From: a candidate division Hyd24-12 bacterium UBA6080
GTDB lineage: Bacteria; Fermentibacterota; Fermentibacteria; Fermentibacterales; JCC-6
Length of the DNA stretch: 64,000 nt
NCBI GenBank assembly: GCA_002436025.1
Contig: DIXM01000002.1
Location: 558,001 to 622,000, forward strand
Direction of reading: 5' to 3'
The notes under the pieces were generated by a model. It was not told the DNA's origin, made no database searches, and saw nothing but the letters and a program-made list of their open reading frames with translations. Made by a program: the position numbers and the translations under genes. Position 1 is the first letter of the stretch. Every line of letters begins with the position of its first letter. Below are positions 32,685-41,152 of the stretch, in pieces.

Positions 32685-32720
32685 CTTGCAGGCACTGGAC
32701 AGCCTTTGTGCAAGTTTTTT
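32685..32720 (+). terminator. Terminator of the mla-htpG-glycosylase gene run
   Basis: CTTGCA (32685-32690) pairs with TGCAAG (32709-32714), with inner GGC/GCC pairing, and is followed by TTTTTT (32715-32720). It ends a co-directional run of eight genes with almost no gaps. Confidence 0.7.
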
Positions 32721-32775
32721 ATTATGCTTTCAATCCACGGGGATACCGTGATGAAAACTGAAAAGGAGCCATGCG

Positions 32776-32889
32776 ATGGGTGACAAGGGTGGAAAAAAGG
32801 ATAAGAACAAGATCATGAAGCAGAAGGAAAATAAAAAGGAGCAGGACGAGAAGAAGAAGCAGGAGAAGACCCCCAAGAGAAAGCCCTGA
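32776..32889 (+). CDS. Lysine-rich 37-residue protein (MGDKGGKKDK type)
   Basis: This 37-codon frame has AGGAG seven bases before the ATG. The product begins MGDKGGKKDKNK and ends TPKRKP. It contains 16 Lys, 5 Glu and 3 Asp and no aromatic residue, so it must be unstructured and strongly basic. I recognise the type as a small conserved protein seen in many bacterial genomes with no known function; nucleic acid binding would be plausible. It stands alone between a terminator and the lipid kinase gene. Confidence 0.7.
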   Translation: MGDKGGKKDKNKIMKQKENKKEQDEKKKQEKTPKRKP

Positions 32890-33031
32890 CGTTATTGATT
32901 TCCTTTTGAACCCCCCGAAGCCCGGAGAGCCCTGATCTGAGCCAGTGGCAATGCTGCGCATGATACCGGTTTGCCGTTTGGCTGCCTGGTACGTTACAGT
33001 CTGGTCGGTTGGTGCGACATGAAAGGTCGGC

Positions 33032-33952
33032 ATGCCTGAGCGGGGCTACGCCAAGATCATGATCATCTGGAATCCCGTTGCCGGACGGGATTCTTCCGGG
33101 GTTGACAGGGAGAATCTTTCCGCTGCGATGAAGGGCATTGAGCATGAGACCAGGGAGTGGAAGGATGGAAACGACCCGCGGGAGTGGACTGAAGCCGCCG
33201 AGCGGGAGGGATTTGATCTGATCATCGCCGCGGGAGGCGATGGAACCGTTTGCGCGGTGGCCGACGGAATGGCAAGGATCGAATCGACCATTCCTCTCGC
33301 CGTGTTTCCGCAGGGGTCCCAGAATTTCCTTGCCCGTGAGCTTGGCTATCCAACCGCACCCGAAGAGATAGTTCCCTGGATATTGAACCAGGAACCGATG
33401 AACTGCGATATCGGTTATGTGAAGGAGTACGATCGATACTTCCTTATCAGTATCTCGGGTGGTCTCCATGCTGACATCGTTGACGACACATCGCGCGAAT
33501 CCAAGAGGCTTCTTGGCTGGCTTGCCTATGTGTATCACGGTGTCCCTGTCCTGTTCAGGGGCAACTGGTACAGGCTCTCCATGAGGCTGGATGGAGAGAA
33601 CAGGCGCTGGAAAAGCAACGCCATGGTCGTTCTGAATTTCGGATCGACAATACCCGGTGGCAGGGCGCTTCCCCTGTCCGTCAGTCCGTTGGACGGAAGG
33701 ATGGATGTTCTGGTGAACCGCAGGGGAAGCTTCTTCGACATTGCGGGGCTCCTTGCGGGCAGGCTTCTCAAAAGACGCTTCAGGCTGCATCGTCTTGCCT
33801 ACCGTCAGGTCACAAGGATGTTCATGACATCAAATCCCCCGATGAGCCTTCAGATGGACGGCGAATCGATCGGTGAAACCCCCGTAACCATTGAGATCCG
33901 CCATCGCGCCCTTAGAATCGTCGGTGTTCCTCAGGCTCCGGCCAAGTACTGA
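33032..33952 (+). CDS. Diacylglycerol/lipid kinase family protein (YegS/DgkB-like)
   Basis: This 306-residue protein has IIWNPVAGRDSSG at the N terminus, the ATP-binding IIAAGGDGTVCAVADGM, and PQGSQNFLARELG, a variation on the family G-T-x-N-D/N-F-A-R segment. The C-terminal lobe has VSPLDGRMDVLV and MSLQMDGE. Members phosphorylate diacylglycerol, sphingosine-like or phosphatidylglycerol lipids. Substrate and pathway are not evident here. An AAAGGT-type ribosome site precedes the ATG. Confidence 0.88.
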   Translation: MPERGYAKIMIIWNPVAGRDSSGVDRENLSAAMKGIEHETREWKDGNDPREWTEAAEREGFDLIIAAGGDGTVCAVADGMARIESTIPLAVFPQGSQNFLARELGYPTAPEEIVPWILNQEPMNCDIGYVKEYDRYFLISISGGLHADIVDDTSRESKRLLGWLAYVYHGVPVLFRGNWYRLSMRLDGENRRWKSNAMVVLNFGSTIPGGRALPLSVSPLDGRMDVLVNRRGSFFDIAGLLAGRLLKRRFRLHRLAYRQVTRMFMTSNPPMSLQMDGESIGETPVTIEIRHRALRIVGVPQAPAKY

Positions 33953-33972
33953 GCAAGCCGGATCAACAGGCT

Positions 33973-34428
33973 TTATGCTGGCCAGACCAGGAAGGAAAAC
34001 AAGGCAACGGACAGGCCCAGGATGAACCCCGCGATAACCTGAAGGCTGTTGTGCCCCAGAAAAACCTGAAGGACCTCGGGTTTGAAGCCTTCGTTGAACA
34101 TCTCGTGGAGTTCGGCTGTCACCTGGTTGAGTACAAGGGCATGTTTTCCCGCCGCCTGGCGAACTCCCACGGCATCGTACATCACGATAAGCGCGAAAAC
34201 CGCGGCGCACGCGAAGATGGGTGACGCAAGCCCTTCGGTGAACGCGATGCCGGTAGCCAGCGCCGTCACCAGCGCTGCGTGTGACGACGGCATCCCCCCC
34301 GGCCCGAAAAGGCGGCCGGACTTCCACTGTCTTTCAGCTATCAGGACGAGAACAGCCTTGAGGATCTGAGCCTCGGCATTGGCAATGATTGCCGTCCACA
34401 GGATCTGGTTCGAGAACAGTTCCTTCAA
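33973..34428 (-). CDS. DUF212/YuiD-like PAP2-fold membrane protein
   Basis: This 151-residue membrane protein has the DUF212 pattern: an N-terminal NQILWTAIIANAEAQILK helix, the acid-phosphatase-like GGMPSSHAALVTALATG, YDAVGVRQAAGKHALVLN, and LGHNSLQVIAGFILG near the end. The motif resembles vanadium haloperoxidase/PAP2 phosphatases. The start chosen is a TTG at 34428 with GGGAG seven bases upstream, because the promoter at 34457-34485 rules out starts above about 34450. Function is unknown; lipid phosphate chemistry is possible. Confidence 0.75.
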   Translation of the reverse strand: MKELFSNQILWTAIIANAEAQILKAVLVLIAERQWKSGRLFGPGGMPSSHAALVTALATGIAFTEGLASPIFACAAVFALIVMYDAVGVRQAAGKHALVLNQVTAELHEMFNEGFKPEVLQVFLGHNSLQVIAGFILGLSVALFSFLVWPA

Positions 34429-34456
34429 TTGATCACTCCCGGTTTGTAGTGTTTTA

Positions 34457-34485
34457 ATGATACTGACAATCCCGTGGCCGGTCAA
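34457..34485 (-). promoter_or_regulatory. Promoter of the DUF212 gene
   Basis: On the minus strand, TTGACC (34485-34480), a 17-base spacer and TATCAT (34462-34457) form a near-consensus promoter. Its -35 box forms one arm of an inverted repeat, CGGTCAA/TTGACCG, whose other arm is the -35 box of the divergent promoter. Confidence 0.6.
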
Positions 34486-34502
34486 CGAGCCCCCGGCAGT
34501 GA

Positions 34503-34531
34503 TTGACCGACGCATGGGTCCGGGCTATGCT
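34503..34531 (+). promoter_or_regulatory. Promoter of the zinc-ribbon gene
   Basis: TTGACC (34503-34508), a 17-base spacer and TATGCT (34526-34531) predict a start near 34538. This supports the GTG at 34569 rather than an upstream start codon at 34503. Confidence 0.55.
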
Positions 34532-34568
34532 TTCACTGGGTGATGACCAAGTACAGGAAGGGGTTGAA

Positions 34569-35219
34569 GTGAGCGATAAGCCACGTTACGGGATATTCAA
34601 GGTAATGCTTGACTGCAGCCACTGTGGCAACCCTGTGGTGACGAACGGGCCGCTTTCGAAAACGACCTGTCCTTCGTGCCTTCAGGCTGTTACCCTTCCG
34701 CCCGATGTATGGAGCGAGATCATCGGCGACTACCTTGCGGATTACGAAAAACTTGAACCCGGAAGCGGTACCGACGGCACGCTCATGACAGGCGACCTTA
34801 CGGTGAAGTACAGCTACATAAGGCTTCCGCCACCCGACCCTGCCTGCCCAACCTGCGAGGAGAACTGGGACCTGAACTCGGTCGAGAACGGGGCGGACCG
34901 GGTTCTGGTCTGCGGCAAGTGCGGCCGGACCACTCCGGTCTATCCCGCCCCTGCGTGGCTCAGGGAATCAGTTCCCTCAGCGAAACAGGTCTTCTTCGCC
35001 GACCGGGAGACGCAGGAGCCGGGTGCAGTCGAAAAGGGCGCCAAACCCATCGCCCTGACCTGCCCGCAGTGCGGGGGCGGGATCGTCGTGACCGCCGACA
35101 GCGACCGCACCATACCCTGCAAGTACTGCGGAGTCGACGTTTACCTTCCTGACGGCGTGTGGCTCAAGCTCCACCCCGCCAAGGTCGCCAAGTTCTGGAT
35201 GGTGAGGTTCGAGGGGTAG
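34569..35219 (+). CDS. Triple zinc-ribbon protein
   Basis: This 216-residue protein has six CxxC knuckles arranged as three pairs: LDCSHCG with TTCPSC (about 14-42), PACPTC with VCGKCG (about 95-123), and LTCPQCGG with IPCKYCG (about 165-192). Each pair should bind one zinc. The intervening segments are short and there is no catalytic signature, so it is probably a scaffold or nucleic-acid/protein-binding protein. The GTG at 34569 has AAGGGG five bases upstream. It shares a control region with the divergent DUF212 gene. Confidence 0.7.
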   Translation: MSDKPRYGIFKVMLDCSHCGNPVVTNGPLSKTTCPSCLQAVTLPPDVWSEIIGDYLADYEKLEPGSGTDGTLMTGDLTVKYSYIRLPPPDPACPTCEENWDLNSVENGADRVLVCGKCGRTTPVYPAPAWLRESVPSAKQVFFADRETQEPGAVEKGAKPIALTCPQCGGGIVVTADSDRTIPCKYCGVDVYLPDGVWLKLHPAKVAKFWMVRFEG

Positions 35220-35236
35220 GATCCGTTTCCGACGGG

Positions 35237-35749
35237 TCAGTGCAGCAGTTCGAAGAGCTCCAGGAAGTACTCGGGGTCTCGCGGCGCGTTGAATCCCAGG
35301 AGTTCGTAACTCTCCTCACCTTCAGGGAACAGCATCTTTCCCGTGGCGTGGAACTCAGCTCCGTCCCGGAACCATCTCCTCTCCTCAAAGGTCGTTTCAG
35401 GGTCGTTGCTGTATGAGAAGAGCATGAACTGCGGCGTGCCGTCGTCTCCGTACAGGACCTCGGTATACTCGTTGTGCGCAGCGTAGCCTCCGTTGCAGAC
35501 CGCCATTACAAGCCCGCTTTCCCCGGCGCGGCTCCACCAGTAGAGGATGATGCTCTCCTGGAAATGCCCGAGGGCGGGGTAGGAAGTGTCATCGGGGTTT
35601 ACGTGTATCTCGGTCCTGTAAATGTCGGGGCTTGTGTAAAGGTCTGCCTTCACCTCGTTGTACCTTTCCCGGATCGCCAGAACCCCGGAAGGTTCAGGAG
35701 ATGCCTGGATGACAACTGCGAGCGCCATTGCAAGAAGCGGAACCGTCAT
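35237..35749 (-). CDS. Exported protein of unknown function (170 residues)
   Basis: The product starts with a signal-peptide-like segment (MTVPLLAMALAVVIQASP, likely cleaved near 17). It continues as a soluble alpha/beta-looking domain rich in Tyr, Glu and Asp, with YWWSRAGESGLVMAV and FMLFSYSNDPETTFEERRW. No family was recognised. The stop lies 17 bases from the convergent zinc-ribbon gene stop. A periplasmic location is inferred. Confidence 0.6.
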   Translation of the reverse strand: MTVPLLAMALAVVIQASPEPSGVLAIRERYNEVKADLYTSPDIYRTEIHVNPDDTSYPALGHFQESIILYWWSRAGESGLVMAVCNGGYAAHNEYTEVLYGDDGTPQFMLFSYSNDPETTFEERRWFRDGAEFHATGKMLFPEGEESYELLGFNAPRDPEYFLELFELLH

Positions 35750-35912
35750 TCTTCCCCCTTTGCTTTTCCGGACCGTAAAATGCCCACTGCGTGGGGACTA
35801 TACGCTGCACCCCGGGCACCGGGAATCCTCACTCATTGTACCGGATCAGAGCATCGGGGTATTGTTCCCCTGACTTCAGGCTGGCACGACGTTCCCAAAC
35901 CGACAGGAGCTT

Positions 35913-36560
35913 ATGATGAAAACCGTTGTTACCCCGATGCTTTCGCTGTTACTGCTTTCGGGCTGCGGGTCGGGGGGCGATGCTCCGCAAACAGGCGCAC
36001 CTGCTGACTCCACATGGCAGGCCGACCTCTCCCTTCAACGCCTGCTTCCCTCCGAGGCCGGATACACATGGCATTACTTCGGTTTCGCGGAATACGTGTT
36101 CTCGATGCAGCTCGAACAGGTTTACACCGATGACGCCAGCATAGTCTACGCAGTGAGCGGAATGGTCGAGGACATGTCGGACGGCGAAAGCAGTCTTGAT
36201 TTCAGCATCGACCTTGACTACGTGGTCTCGGACAGCACCCTTTCGGTGGTTCAGACGTCCGAAGTGAGCATGGACAATGACTTTTCGGAAATGGTGCTTG
36301 TCAGGCTCCCCCTGACGGCGGGGAACACCTGGACCCAGAGCGTGACGAACCTTGACGGGGAAGACGTCGAACTCGTCTGTGAGATAGAGGAAGTGGAGCA
36401 GGGACCTCCCATGCGGGTCACAGTGCGATACCGTGATGCTGCCGGCCCCTACTACCAGCTCCGGGTCTTCGAGGAGGGCGTGGGAGTTGTGACCTTCGAG
36501 AAGCTGTTCATGAGCCCCGACGGTGACTTCGAGATAGGTTACAGCATATTCCGGGAGTAG
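35913..36560 (+). CDS. Lipoprotein of unknown function (215 residues)
   Basis: The N terminus MLSLLLLSGCGSGGD is a clear lipoprotein signal with the Cys at 18. The mature part is acidic and beta-rich (YTWHYFGFAEYVFSMQ, DEDVELVCEIEEVEQG-like strands), with repeated Thr/Ser/Asp content. This resembles many small envelope lipoproteins of this type of genome. No catalytic motif or named family was seen. It converges on the ChaN gene with a 3-base gap. Confidence 0.65.
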   Translation: MMKTVVTPMLSLLLLSGCGSGGDAPQTGAPADSTWQADLSLQRLLPSEAGYTWHYFGFAEYVFSMQLEQVYTDDASIVYAVSGMVEDMSDGESSLDFSIDLDYVVSDSTLSVVQTSEVSMDNDFSEMVLVRLPLTAGNTWTQSVTNLDGEDVELVCEIEEVEQGPPMRVTVRYRDAAGPYYQLRVFEEGVGVVTFEKLFMSPDGDFEIGYSIFRE

Positions 36561-36563
36561 CCC

Positions 36564-37718
36564 TCATGGCACTATCAGGATGCCCGCCGTCGTGAAGTCG
36601 ACCGGTTCCCCTTCACCGAGGACGCTCACCGTTCTGTAACGGGTCCCCTGTGGAAGCTGGTCTACTATCCCCGAGAAGAAGTCGCTGTGGAACCTTCCGC
36701 AGACGAACACGCACGGGGTTCCCGCTACCGATGCAGCCATCACGGCGTCTTTCAGAAGCTGGGCCCTGTAGATGTTTTCGGTATCCATCGTCATTCCGTG
36801 CATGGAGTCCCCCATTGCTTCCATGGTCGCGAGAAAGCGGGAACGGTACTCCGTGTTCGAAGAATCCACTTTCAGGCCCTGGAAGAAGCCCTCGCCTGAA
36901 ACTGCGGCGAAGCCTCCCCTTGCAACCGCAGCCGCGAAGGACCTTGGAACGTTGGCGGCGATAACCCTGAAACCGTGCTCCCGGGCGTACTCCACCATTG
37001 GTTCGTAATCCTGAGCGTAGTTTCCCCAGGGGCGCGAACCCGCCAGGAACTCATCCCTCGAAACGCCTCCCGCAAAGTACTGGTCGAGGAGGGGCTGGAC
37101 ATCGGTTTCGAACATCTCGAGCGCCAGGGCCGTTTCCGGGGTTGCCATGGCTTTCCAGATGAACAGCTCCCACTGGTGGGCCAGGGGGTCGTCGTGCTGT
37201 TCTCCGATGAACACGATCTCGGACCCGTGAAGTGACGACAGCAGGGCAGTCACGTCCACCTCTCCGTCAGGTGTCAGTATCCTTCCCGGGGGGATGACCA
37301 CCGGACCCCGGGGGTGCGAATTCCCGACGATTGCCATGAATTCGTCGCGCTGGTCGAGAAGAAACTCGAGGGCCAGCAGTCCCTCTGGTGAGGAATCGGA
37401 CCCGGGTAACCAGGTGCCGTCAGCCCCGTAGCTCAGTGTAACGAACACTTCTCCCGCGTTCGGTTCACCCTCGTCGGTCACACCAACCCTGAAGGCCGTG
37501 GGCACGCTGCCGCCGTATCCGAGAAAGTCGATGAGATAACCCGAAACAGGGGCTGCGATGGATTGCACGGCAATCACTTCAGGCATCAGAACGCCCAGGG
37601 ATCTCAGGTGTGTTTCTGCGATACCCTCGGCCTCACCGGGGTACACCGACGCCTGGGAGAAAGCCGGGGTTACCGCGACGAGCAAGATGATGAAGATCAG
37701 TGATTTTGTCATTTGCAT
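36564..37718 (-). CDS. ChaN-family (haem/iron-regulated) exported protein
   Basis: This 384-residue exported protein has a signal peptide (about 1-21). An N-terminal ~130-residue region of unknown type is followed by a ChaN-like domain that begins SEIVFIGEQHDDPLAHQWEL. ALEMFETDVQPLLDQYF and later FVCGRFHSDFFSG with a conserved His match the family. Characterised ChaN binds haem pairs at the outer membrane. It overlaps the upstream membrane-protein gene by 10 bases, so the two are co-translated. The N-terminal extension is unusual for ChaN. Confidence 0.75.
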   Translation of the reverse strand: MQMTKSLIFIILLVAVTPAFSQASVYPGEAEGIAETHLRSLGVLMPEVIAVQSIAAPVSGYLIDFLGYGGSVPTAFRVGVTDEGEPNAGEVFVTLSYGADGTWLPGSDSSPEGLLALEFLLDQRDEFMAIVGNSHPRGPVVIPPGRILTPDGEVDVTALLSSLHGSEIVFIGEQHDDPLAHQWELFIWKAMATPETALALEMFETDVQPLLDQYFAGGVSRDEFLAGSRPWGNYAQDYEPMVEYAREHGFRVIAANVPRSFAAAVARGGFAAVSGEGFFQGLKVDSSNTEYRSRFLATMEAMGDSMHGMTMDTENIYRAQLLKDAVMAASVAGTPCVFVCGRFHSDFFSGIVDQLPQGTRYRTVSVLGEGEPVDFTTAGILIVP

Positions 37719-38584
37719 GACCTTTCTCCCTTATCCAATGGAAAACCGGAGCGGGCTCCGGGCGACCCGAATACGGACCCCATAAAAAGCAGCGCAAGGC
37801 GGTAAAGGATGAACAGCAGGCCCATGGGGATCACCGCCACGTCAAGGAGCCATGTGACGCCTGTCCGGAACAGAAGTTCAGGCAGTTCCTTTACAAGTTC
37901 TTCCATGTCGGTCAGTATGGCCCTGACGATATGGTAGCTTGGAAAGCTAATGCCGGGGTCGGTCCAGCTTCCGAATTCGATCAGGTCACCGCTCTGCATC
38001 TCTTCCACCCTCTCCTGGAATTCCTGCCTGAACTCCTCCATGCGGGTGTCGAACTGCAGACGGATAGGTCGGGAGTAACCCTCGGAGAGGCGTCCCCCGA
38101 TGACAAGGGTCAAAGGTATCGCGACGAAGAAGAAGAAGGCAAGTATGCCCGTGAAATAGGCTGCTCTCCGCAACGCTTCGCCCCTAACCAGTTGAAGCAC
38201 AAGCAGAACAATGAAAAGGACGCTCAGGAAGAAACCGCCCAGGGTTCCGCAAAGAACGAGAAGGACCTCAAGGGCGTAAAGAGTTGCCAGGCTGGCGGCC
38301 AGAACCTTCCAGGTGATGTCGATGGCATCGTAAAGGGGCTGGACTATGTCGCCCACCTCGATCCCCACGACGTCGGAGCCCTCCACAACTGCCACGAGCC
38401 CCTTGACCACACTGATGGTTATGAAAGCCGTGAGAGCCTTTTCCTGCGAGCGCTCAACGTACTCGCGGGCAGGGGGAAGGATGGTCCTGTCCTGCAGGGC
38501 TTTGAACACTCCCGTTACGGATAGCACGTTCAGGGCGAACAGTACGCCGACCCTTATCAACCTTGTCCTGTTCAGTTTTTCCAC
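37709..38584 (-). CDS. Polytopic membrane protein of unknown function
   Basis: This 291-residue protein has an N-terminal hydrophobic helix (VGVLFALNVLSVTG), two to three central helices (TLYALEVLLVLCGTLGGFFL, LFIVLLVLQL, TGILAFFFFVAIPLTLVI) and one near the C terminus (VIPMGLLFILYRLALLF). An amphipathic charged region (MEEFRQEFQERVEEMQ) lies between them. No family was recognised. Translational overlap with the ChaN-like gene suggests a joint function in the envelope. Confidence 0.6.
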   Translation of the reverse strand: MEKLNRTRLIRVGVLFALNVLSVTGVFKALQDRTILPPAREYVERSQEKALTAFITISVVKGLVAVVEGSDVVGIEVGDIVQPLYDAIDITWKVLAASLATLYALEVLLVLCGTLGGFFLSVLFIVLLVLQLVRGEALRRAAYFTGILAFFFFVAIPLTLVIGGRLSEGYSRPIRLQFDTRMEEFRQEFQERVEEMQSGDLIEFGSWTDPGISFPSYHIVRAILTDMEELVKELPELLFRTGVTWLLDVAVIPMGLLFILYRLALLFMGSVFGSPGARSGFPLDKGERSCK

Positions 38585-38786
38585 GCTTCCTCCCCTTCGG
38601 TGTTGTTGAACAATAGCGCCAAAGGCAGCCGGGCGCTAAGGTGCCGGGCGGGCTGCGCACTGTCCCGGGGGAACTCCGCAACACCGGTTCTTCCCGTTAT
38701 GATAACTCCCGCTGCGGTCCGGATGAGAAATGCGCCCGATAAGCGACGAAGTACGTCGTGCAGAACCGGTAACGGGGTGATCGATC

Positions 38787-39107
38787 TTGAGCTTTCCAGT
38801 CCTTCTTGCCATTGATCTCGGGGTGTCGGTGTTCCTGGCGTTCATGGCGCTTGCCGTTGTCGTGCCTCTTTCGCCGGGCGTTCTGTCCTTTTTCGGACCC
38901 CTTGTGTGCAGGAAGGACGAGAAGCTTACCCTGACGTGGACAAAGGCCAGTTACCACCGTCCCGGCGAGAGGGGGCTGGTGGCTGAGTGCGTTGGTCCCT
39001 CAGGAAGGCGGAATGCAGTATTCAGGCTTCTGTTTTTCGCCTTTCTGGCCTTCTTTCTTGTTTCGTTCCTGGCCGGGCTGATCATCGCAGTATTCGTAAA
39101 GTTTTGA
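38787..39107 (+). CDS. Small two-helix membrane protein of unknown function
   Basis: This 106-residue protein has an N-terminal helix pair (LLAIDLGVSVFLAFMALAVV) and a C-terminal helix (LLFFAFLAFFLVSFLAG), with a short basic/polar loop carrying CRKDEKLTLTWTKASYH between them. The start is a TTG at 38787 with GGGGTG upstream. The 200-base gap before it shows no other clear signal. No homologue was recognised, so the call rests on composition and the ribosome site. Confidence 0.45.
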   Translation: MSFPVLLAIDLGVSVFLAFMALAVVVPLSPGVLSFFGPLVCRKDEKLTLTWTKASYHRPGERGLVAECVGPSGRRNAVFRLLFFAFLAFFLVSFLAGLIIAVFVKF

Positions 39108-39143
39108 CAGATCAACTGATGGGCGGCTATTGGAGCACCGTTC

Positions 39144-39171
39144 TTGACAATCCATCTTTTAACACTATTTT
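39144..39171 (+). promoter_or_regulatory. Promoter of the MOSC-tldD-tldE operon
   Basis: A consensus TTGACA (39144-39149), a 16-base spacer and TATTTT (39166-39171) are followed by a predicted start about 24 bases before the MOSC ATG. Confidence 0.5.
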
Positions 39172-39201
39172 GCGGACTGAAGACAAGGGCAGGGAGGTGA
39201 G

Positions 39202-39666
39202 ATGAACAGGTTCGAGATCGTTTCGGTCAACGTATCCCTTGAAAAGGGAACGGAGAAGCACCCTGTTCCCGAAGCCGCAGTGACCCTCGATGGCCTCGAG
39301 GGTGATGCCCATGCAGGGGACTGGCACCGGCAGGTGAGCCTGCTGGACAGCGAGAGCATCGAAGCCTTTGCTCTGAAGACGGGCCTCGGGATCACCCCCG
39401 GCGATTTCGGGGAGAACATCACGACAAGGGGTGGCGACTTTTCCGCCATTGCCCCGGGGGACAGGCTGTTCGGTGAGGGCGGGCTGACCATGGTCGTGAC
39501 CCAGCTGGGCAAGGAATGTCATGGTGACGGTTGTTCGATATACCAAAGGGTTGGGAAGTGTGTAATGCCCGCAAGGGGCGTTTTCTGCCGGGTGGAATCG
39601 CCGGGTGTCCTTCGTGGGGGTGCAGGCCTTACGGTGACCCGTCCGGAATCAGGAAGAGGTGAATGA
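39202..39666 (+). CDS. MOSC-domain protein
   Basis: This 154-residue stand-alone MOSC domain has LEGDAHAGDWHRQVSLLD, the GDFGENI segment, and the C-terminal Cys-rich CHGDGCSIYQRVGKCVMP. MOSC domains bind molybdenum cofactor or pterin-like ligands and carry sulfur in some proteins, using a conserved Cys. It may serve molybdoenzyme maturation, which would fit the MOT1-like transporter, though the two are 26 kb apart. GGGAGGTGAG precedes the ATG, and its end overlaps tldD by 8 bases. Confidence 0.85.
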   Translation: MNRFEIVSVNVSLEKGTEKHPVPEAAVTLDGLEGDAHAGDWHRQVSLLDSESIEAFALKTGLGITPGDFGENITTRGGDFSAIAPGDRLFGEGGLTMVVTQLGKECHGDGCSIYQRVGKCVMPARGVFCRVESPGVLRGGAGLTVTRPESGRGE

Positions 39667-41149
39667 GTTGAGAGTTGAGAACCTTGAAAGACCGGTGGCC
39701 GAGGGCATAGCCAGGGCCATGAATGCCGGGGCGGGTTACTGCGATGCCCGTTTCTTCTCCGAAGACGGCTCGGAAACCCTTGTTCTCTACGACGGCAACC
39801 TCGAGGCCAACACGGCGTCGTTCGAGAGCGGTCTTGGGGTTCGGGTGCTCTACGGGGGCGCCTGGGGTTTCGCCGCCACCAGCAGGGCGTCGGACGTTTC
39901 CGAAGCGTTTGAGAAGGCTCTTGCCAACGCTAAAACGGCATCGATGCTGGTGAGCATTCCGCTCAACATGGGCGTTCTTCCCGCAGTCACCGGAAGCTAT
40001 TCCTCACCGGTGGTGCAGGATCCCTTCGATGTCCCCCTCTCGGAGAAGCTCGCTTTCCTCGGGGGGTTGGACGAAAGGCTCAAGGCCGATTTCGTACAGC
40101 GCAGGGTCGTTTTCCTCTACCTTCAGAGAATGAGGAACTGGTTCTGGAACAGCGATGGTTCGTTCATCGAGCGCAACCTGCTGAACTGCTTTGCGGACTC
40201 CATGGTAATGGCCCAGGACGGGGACGGCCAGATGCAGAGGCGCTCCAAAAGCCTTCTCACTCCGGGCACGGGCACCAGGGGCTGGGAGATGGTGACAAAT
40301 CCCGACCTTTGGAGCGGCAGGGCCGAGGGAATGAAGGAGGAGCTCTCCCAGCTCCTCACTGCCCCCGAACTCGAGTACGGACGCCGTTCGGTCATCCTGC
40401 TGCCGGGGCAGGGGCACCTTCAGGTCCACGAGACCATCGGCCACCCCCTGGAACTGGACCGGATACTCGGGTACGAGCTTTCGTACGCCGGCGGCAGTTT
40501 CGTAACGCTGGACAGCTTCGGCCGTCTCCGCTACGGATCTGACAAACTGAGCGTCAGCGCCTTCGGTTCGGTGGAGAACAGCCCCGGGAGCTTCGGTTAC
40601 GACGATGAGGGAACCCCCGAACGGGACTACCTTCTCATCGACAAGGGCATCCTGGTGAACTGCCTCACCAGCCGCGCCATGATAAGCGAGGCGAATCACA
40701 CCGCGGGGAGGCAGGTGTTCGAGCACAGCGGCGGGGCCAGCCGGTCAACGGCGTTCTACAAGGCGCCCATCGACCGCATGACCAACGTCAACGTTCTTCC
40801 CGGCAATGACGGGAACCTTTCCGACATAATCGCCGGAACAGAGGACGGCGTTCTTCTGGACAACCCCACGAGCTGGTCCATCGGAAGCAACAGGGAGCAC
40901 TTCCACTTCGGCTGCGAGATCGCCTGGGAGATAAAGGGCGGAAAGATCACAAGGGTGTTGAAGAACCCCACCTATCAGGGGCACACCCTGGAGTTCTACG
41001 GCAGGCTGAGCGCCGTCGGCGACCGTTCCACCTGGGTGGTGGAGCAGGTTCCCAACTGCGGCAAAGGCGAGCCCAACCAGGTGATGGAGATCGGCCACGG
41101 CGTTCCCGTGATGCGGTTCGACGATGTGATCACCGGAGAGGAGAAGTAG
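39659..41149 (+). CDS. tldD: TldD-family zinc metalloprotease
   Basis: This 496-residue protein has the TldD active-site helix GHLQVHETIGHPLELDR (HExxxH zinc motif), preceded by a two-layer N-terminal domain and followed by the conserved GNDGNLSDIIAGTEDGVLLDNP. TldD/TldE heterodimers degrade unfolded short peptides or process peptide natural products such as microcin B17. The partner follows directly, with 3 bases between the genes. The start is a GTG at 39659 (a TTG at 39668 is an alternative). No peptide precursor gene was seen nearby. Confidence 0.92.
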   Translation: MNELRVENLERPVAEGIARAMNAGAGYCDARFFSEDGSETLVLYDGNLEANTASFESGLGVRVLYGGAWGFAATSRASDVSEAFEKALANAKTASMLVSIPLNMGVLPAVTGSYSSPVVQDPFDVPLSEKLAFLGGLDERLKADFVQRRVVFLYLQRMRNWFWNSDGSFIERNLLNCFADSMVMAQDGDGQMQRRSKSLLTPGTGTRGWEMVTNPDLWSGRAEGMKEELSQLLTAPELEYGRRSVILLPGQGHLQVHETIGHPLELDRILGYELSYAGGSFVTLDSFGRLRYGSDKLSVSAFGSVENSPGSFGYDDEGTPERDYLLIDKGILVNCLTSRAMISEANHTAGRQVFEHSGGASRSTAFYKAPIDRMTNVNVLPGNDGNLSDIIAGTEDGVLLDNPTSWSIGSNREHFHFGCEIAWEIKGGKITRVLKNPTYQGHTLEFYGRLSAVGDRSTWVVEQVPNCGKGEPNQVMEIGHGVPVMRFDDVITGEEK

Positions 41150-41152
41150 GCC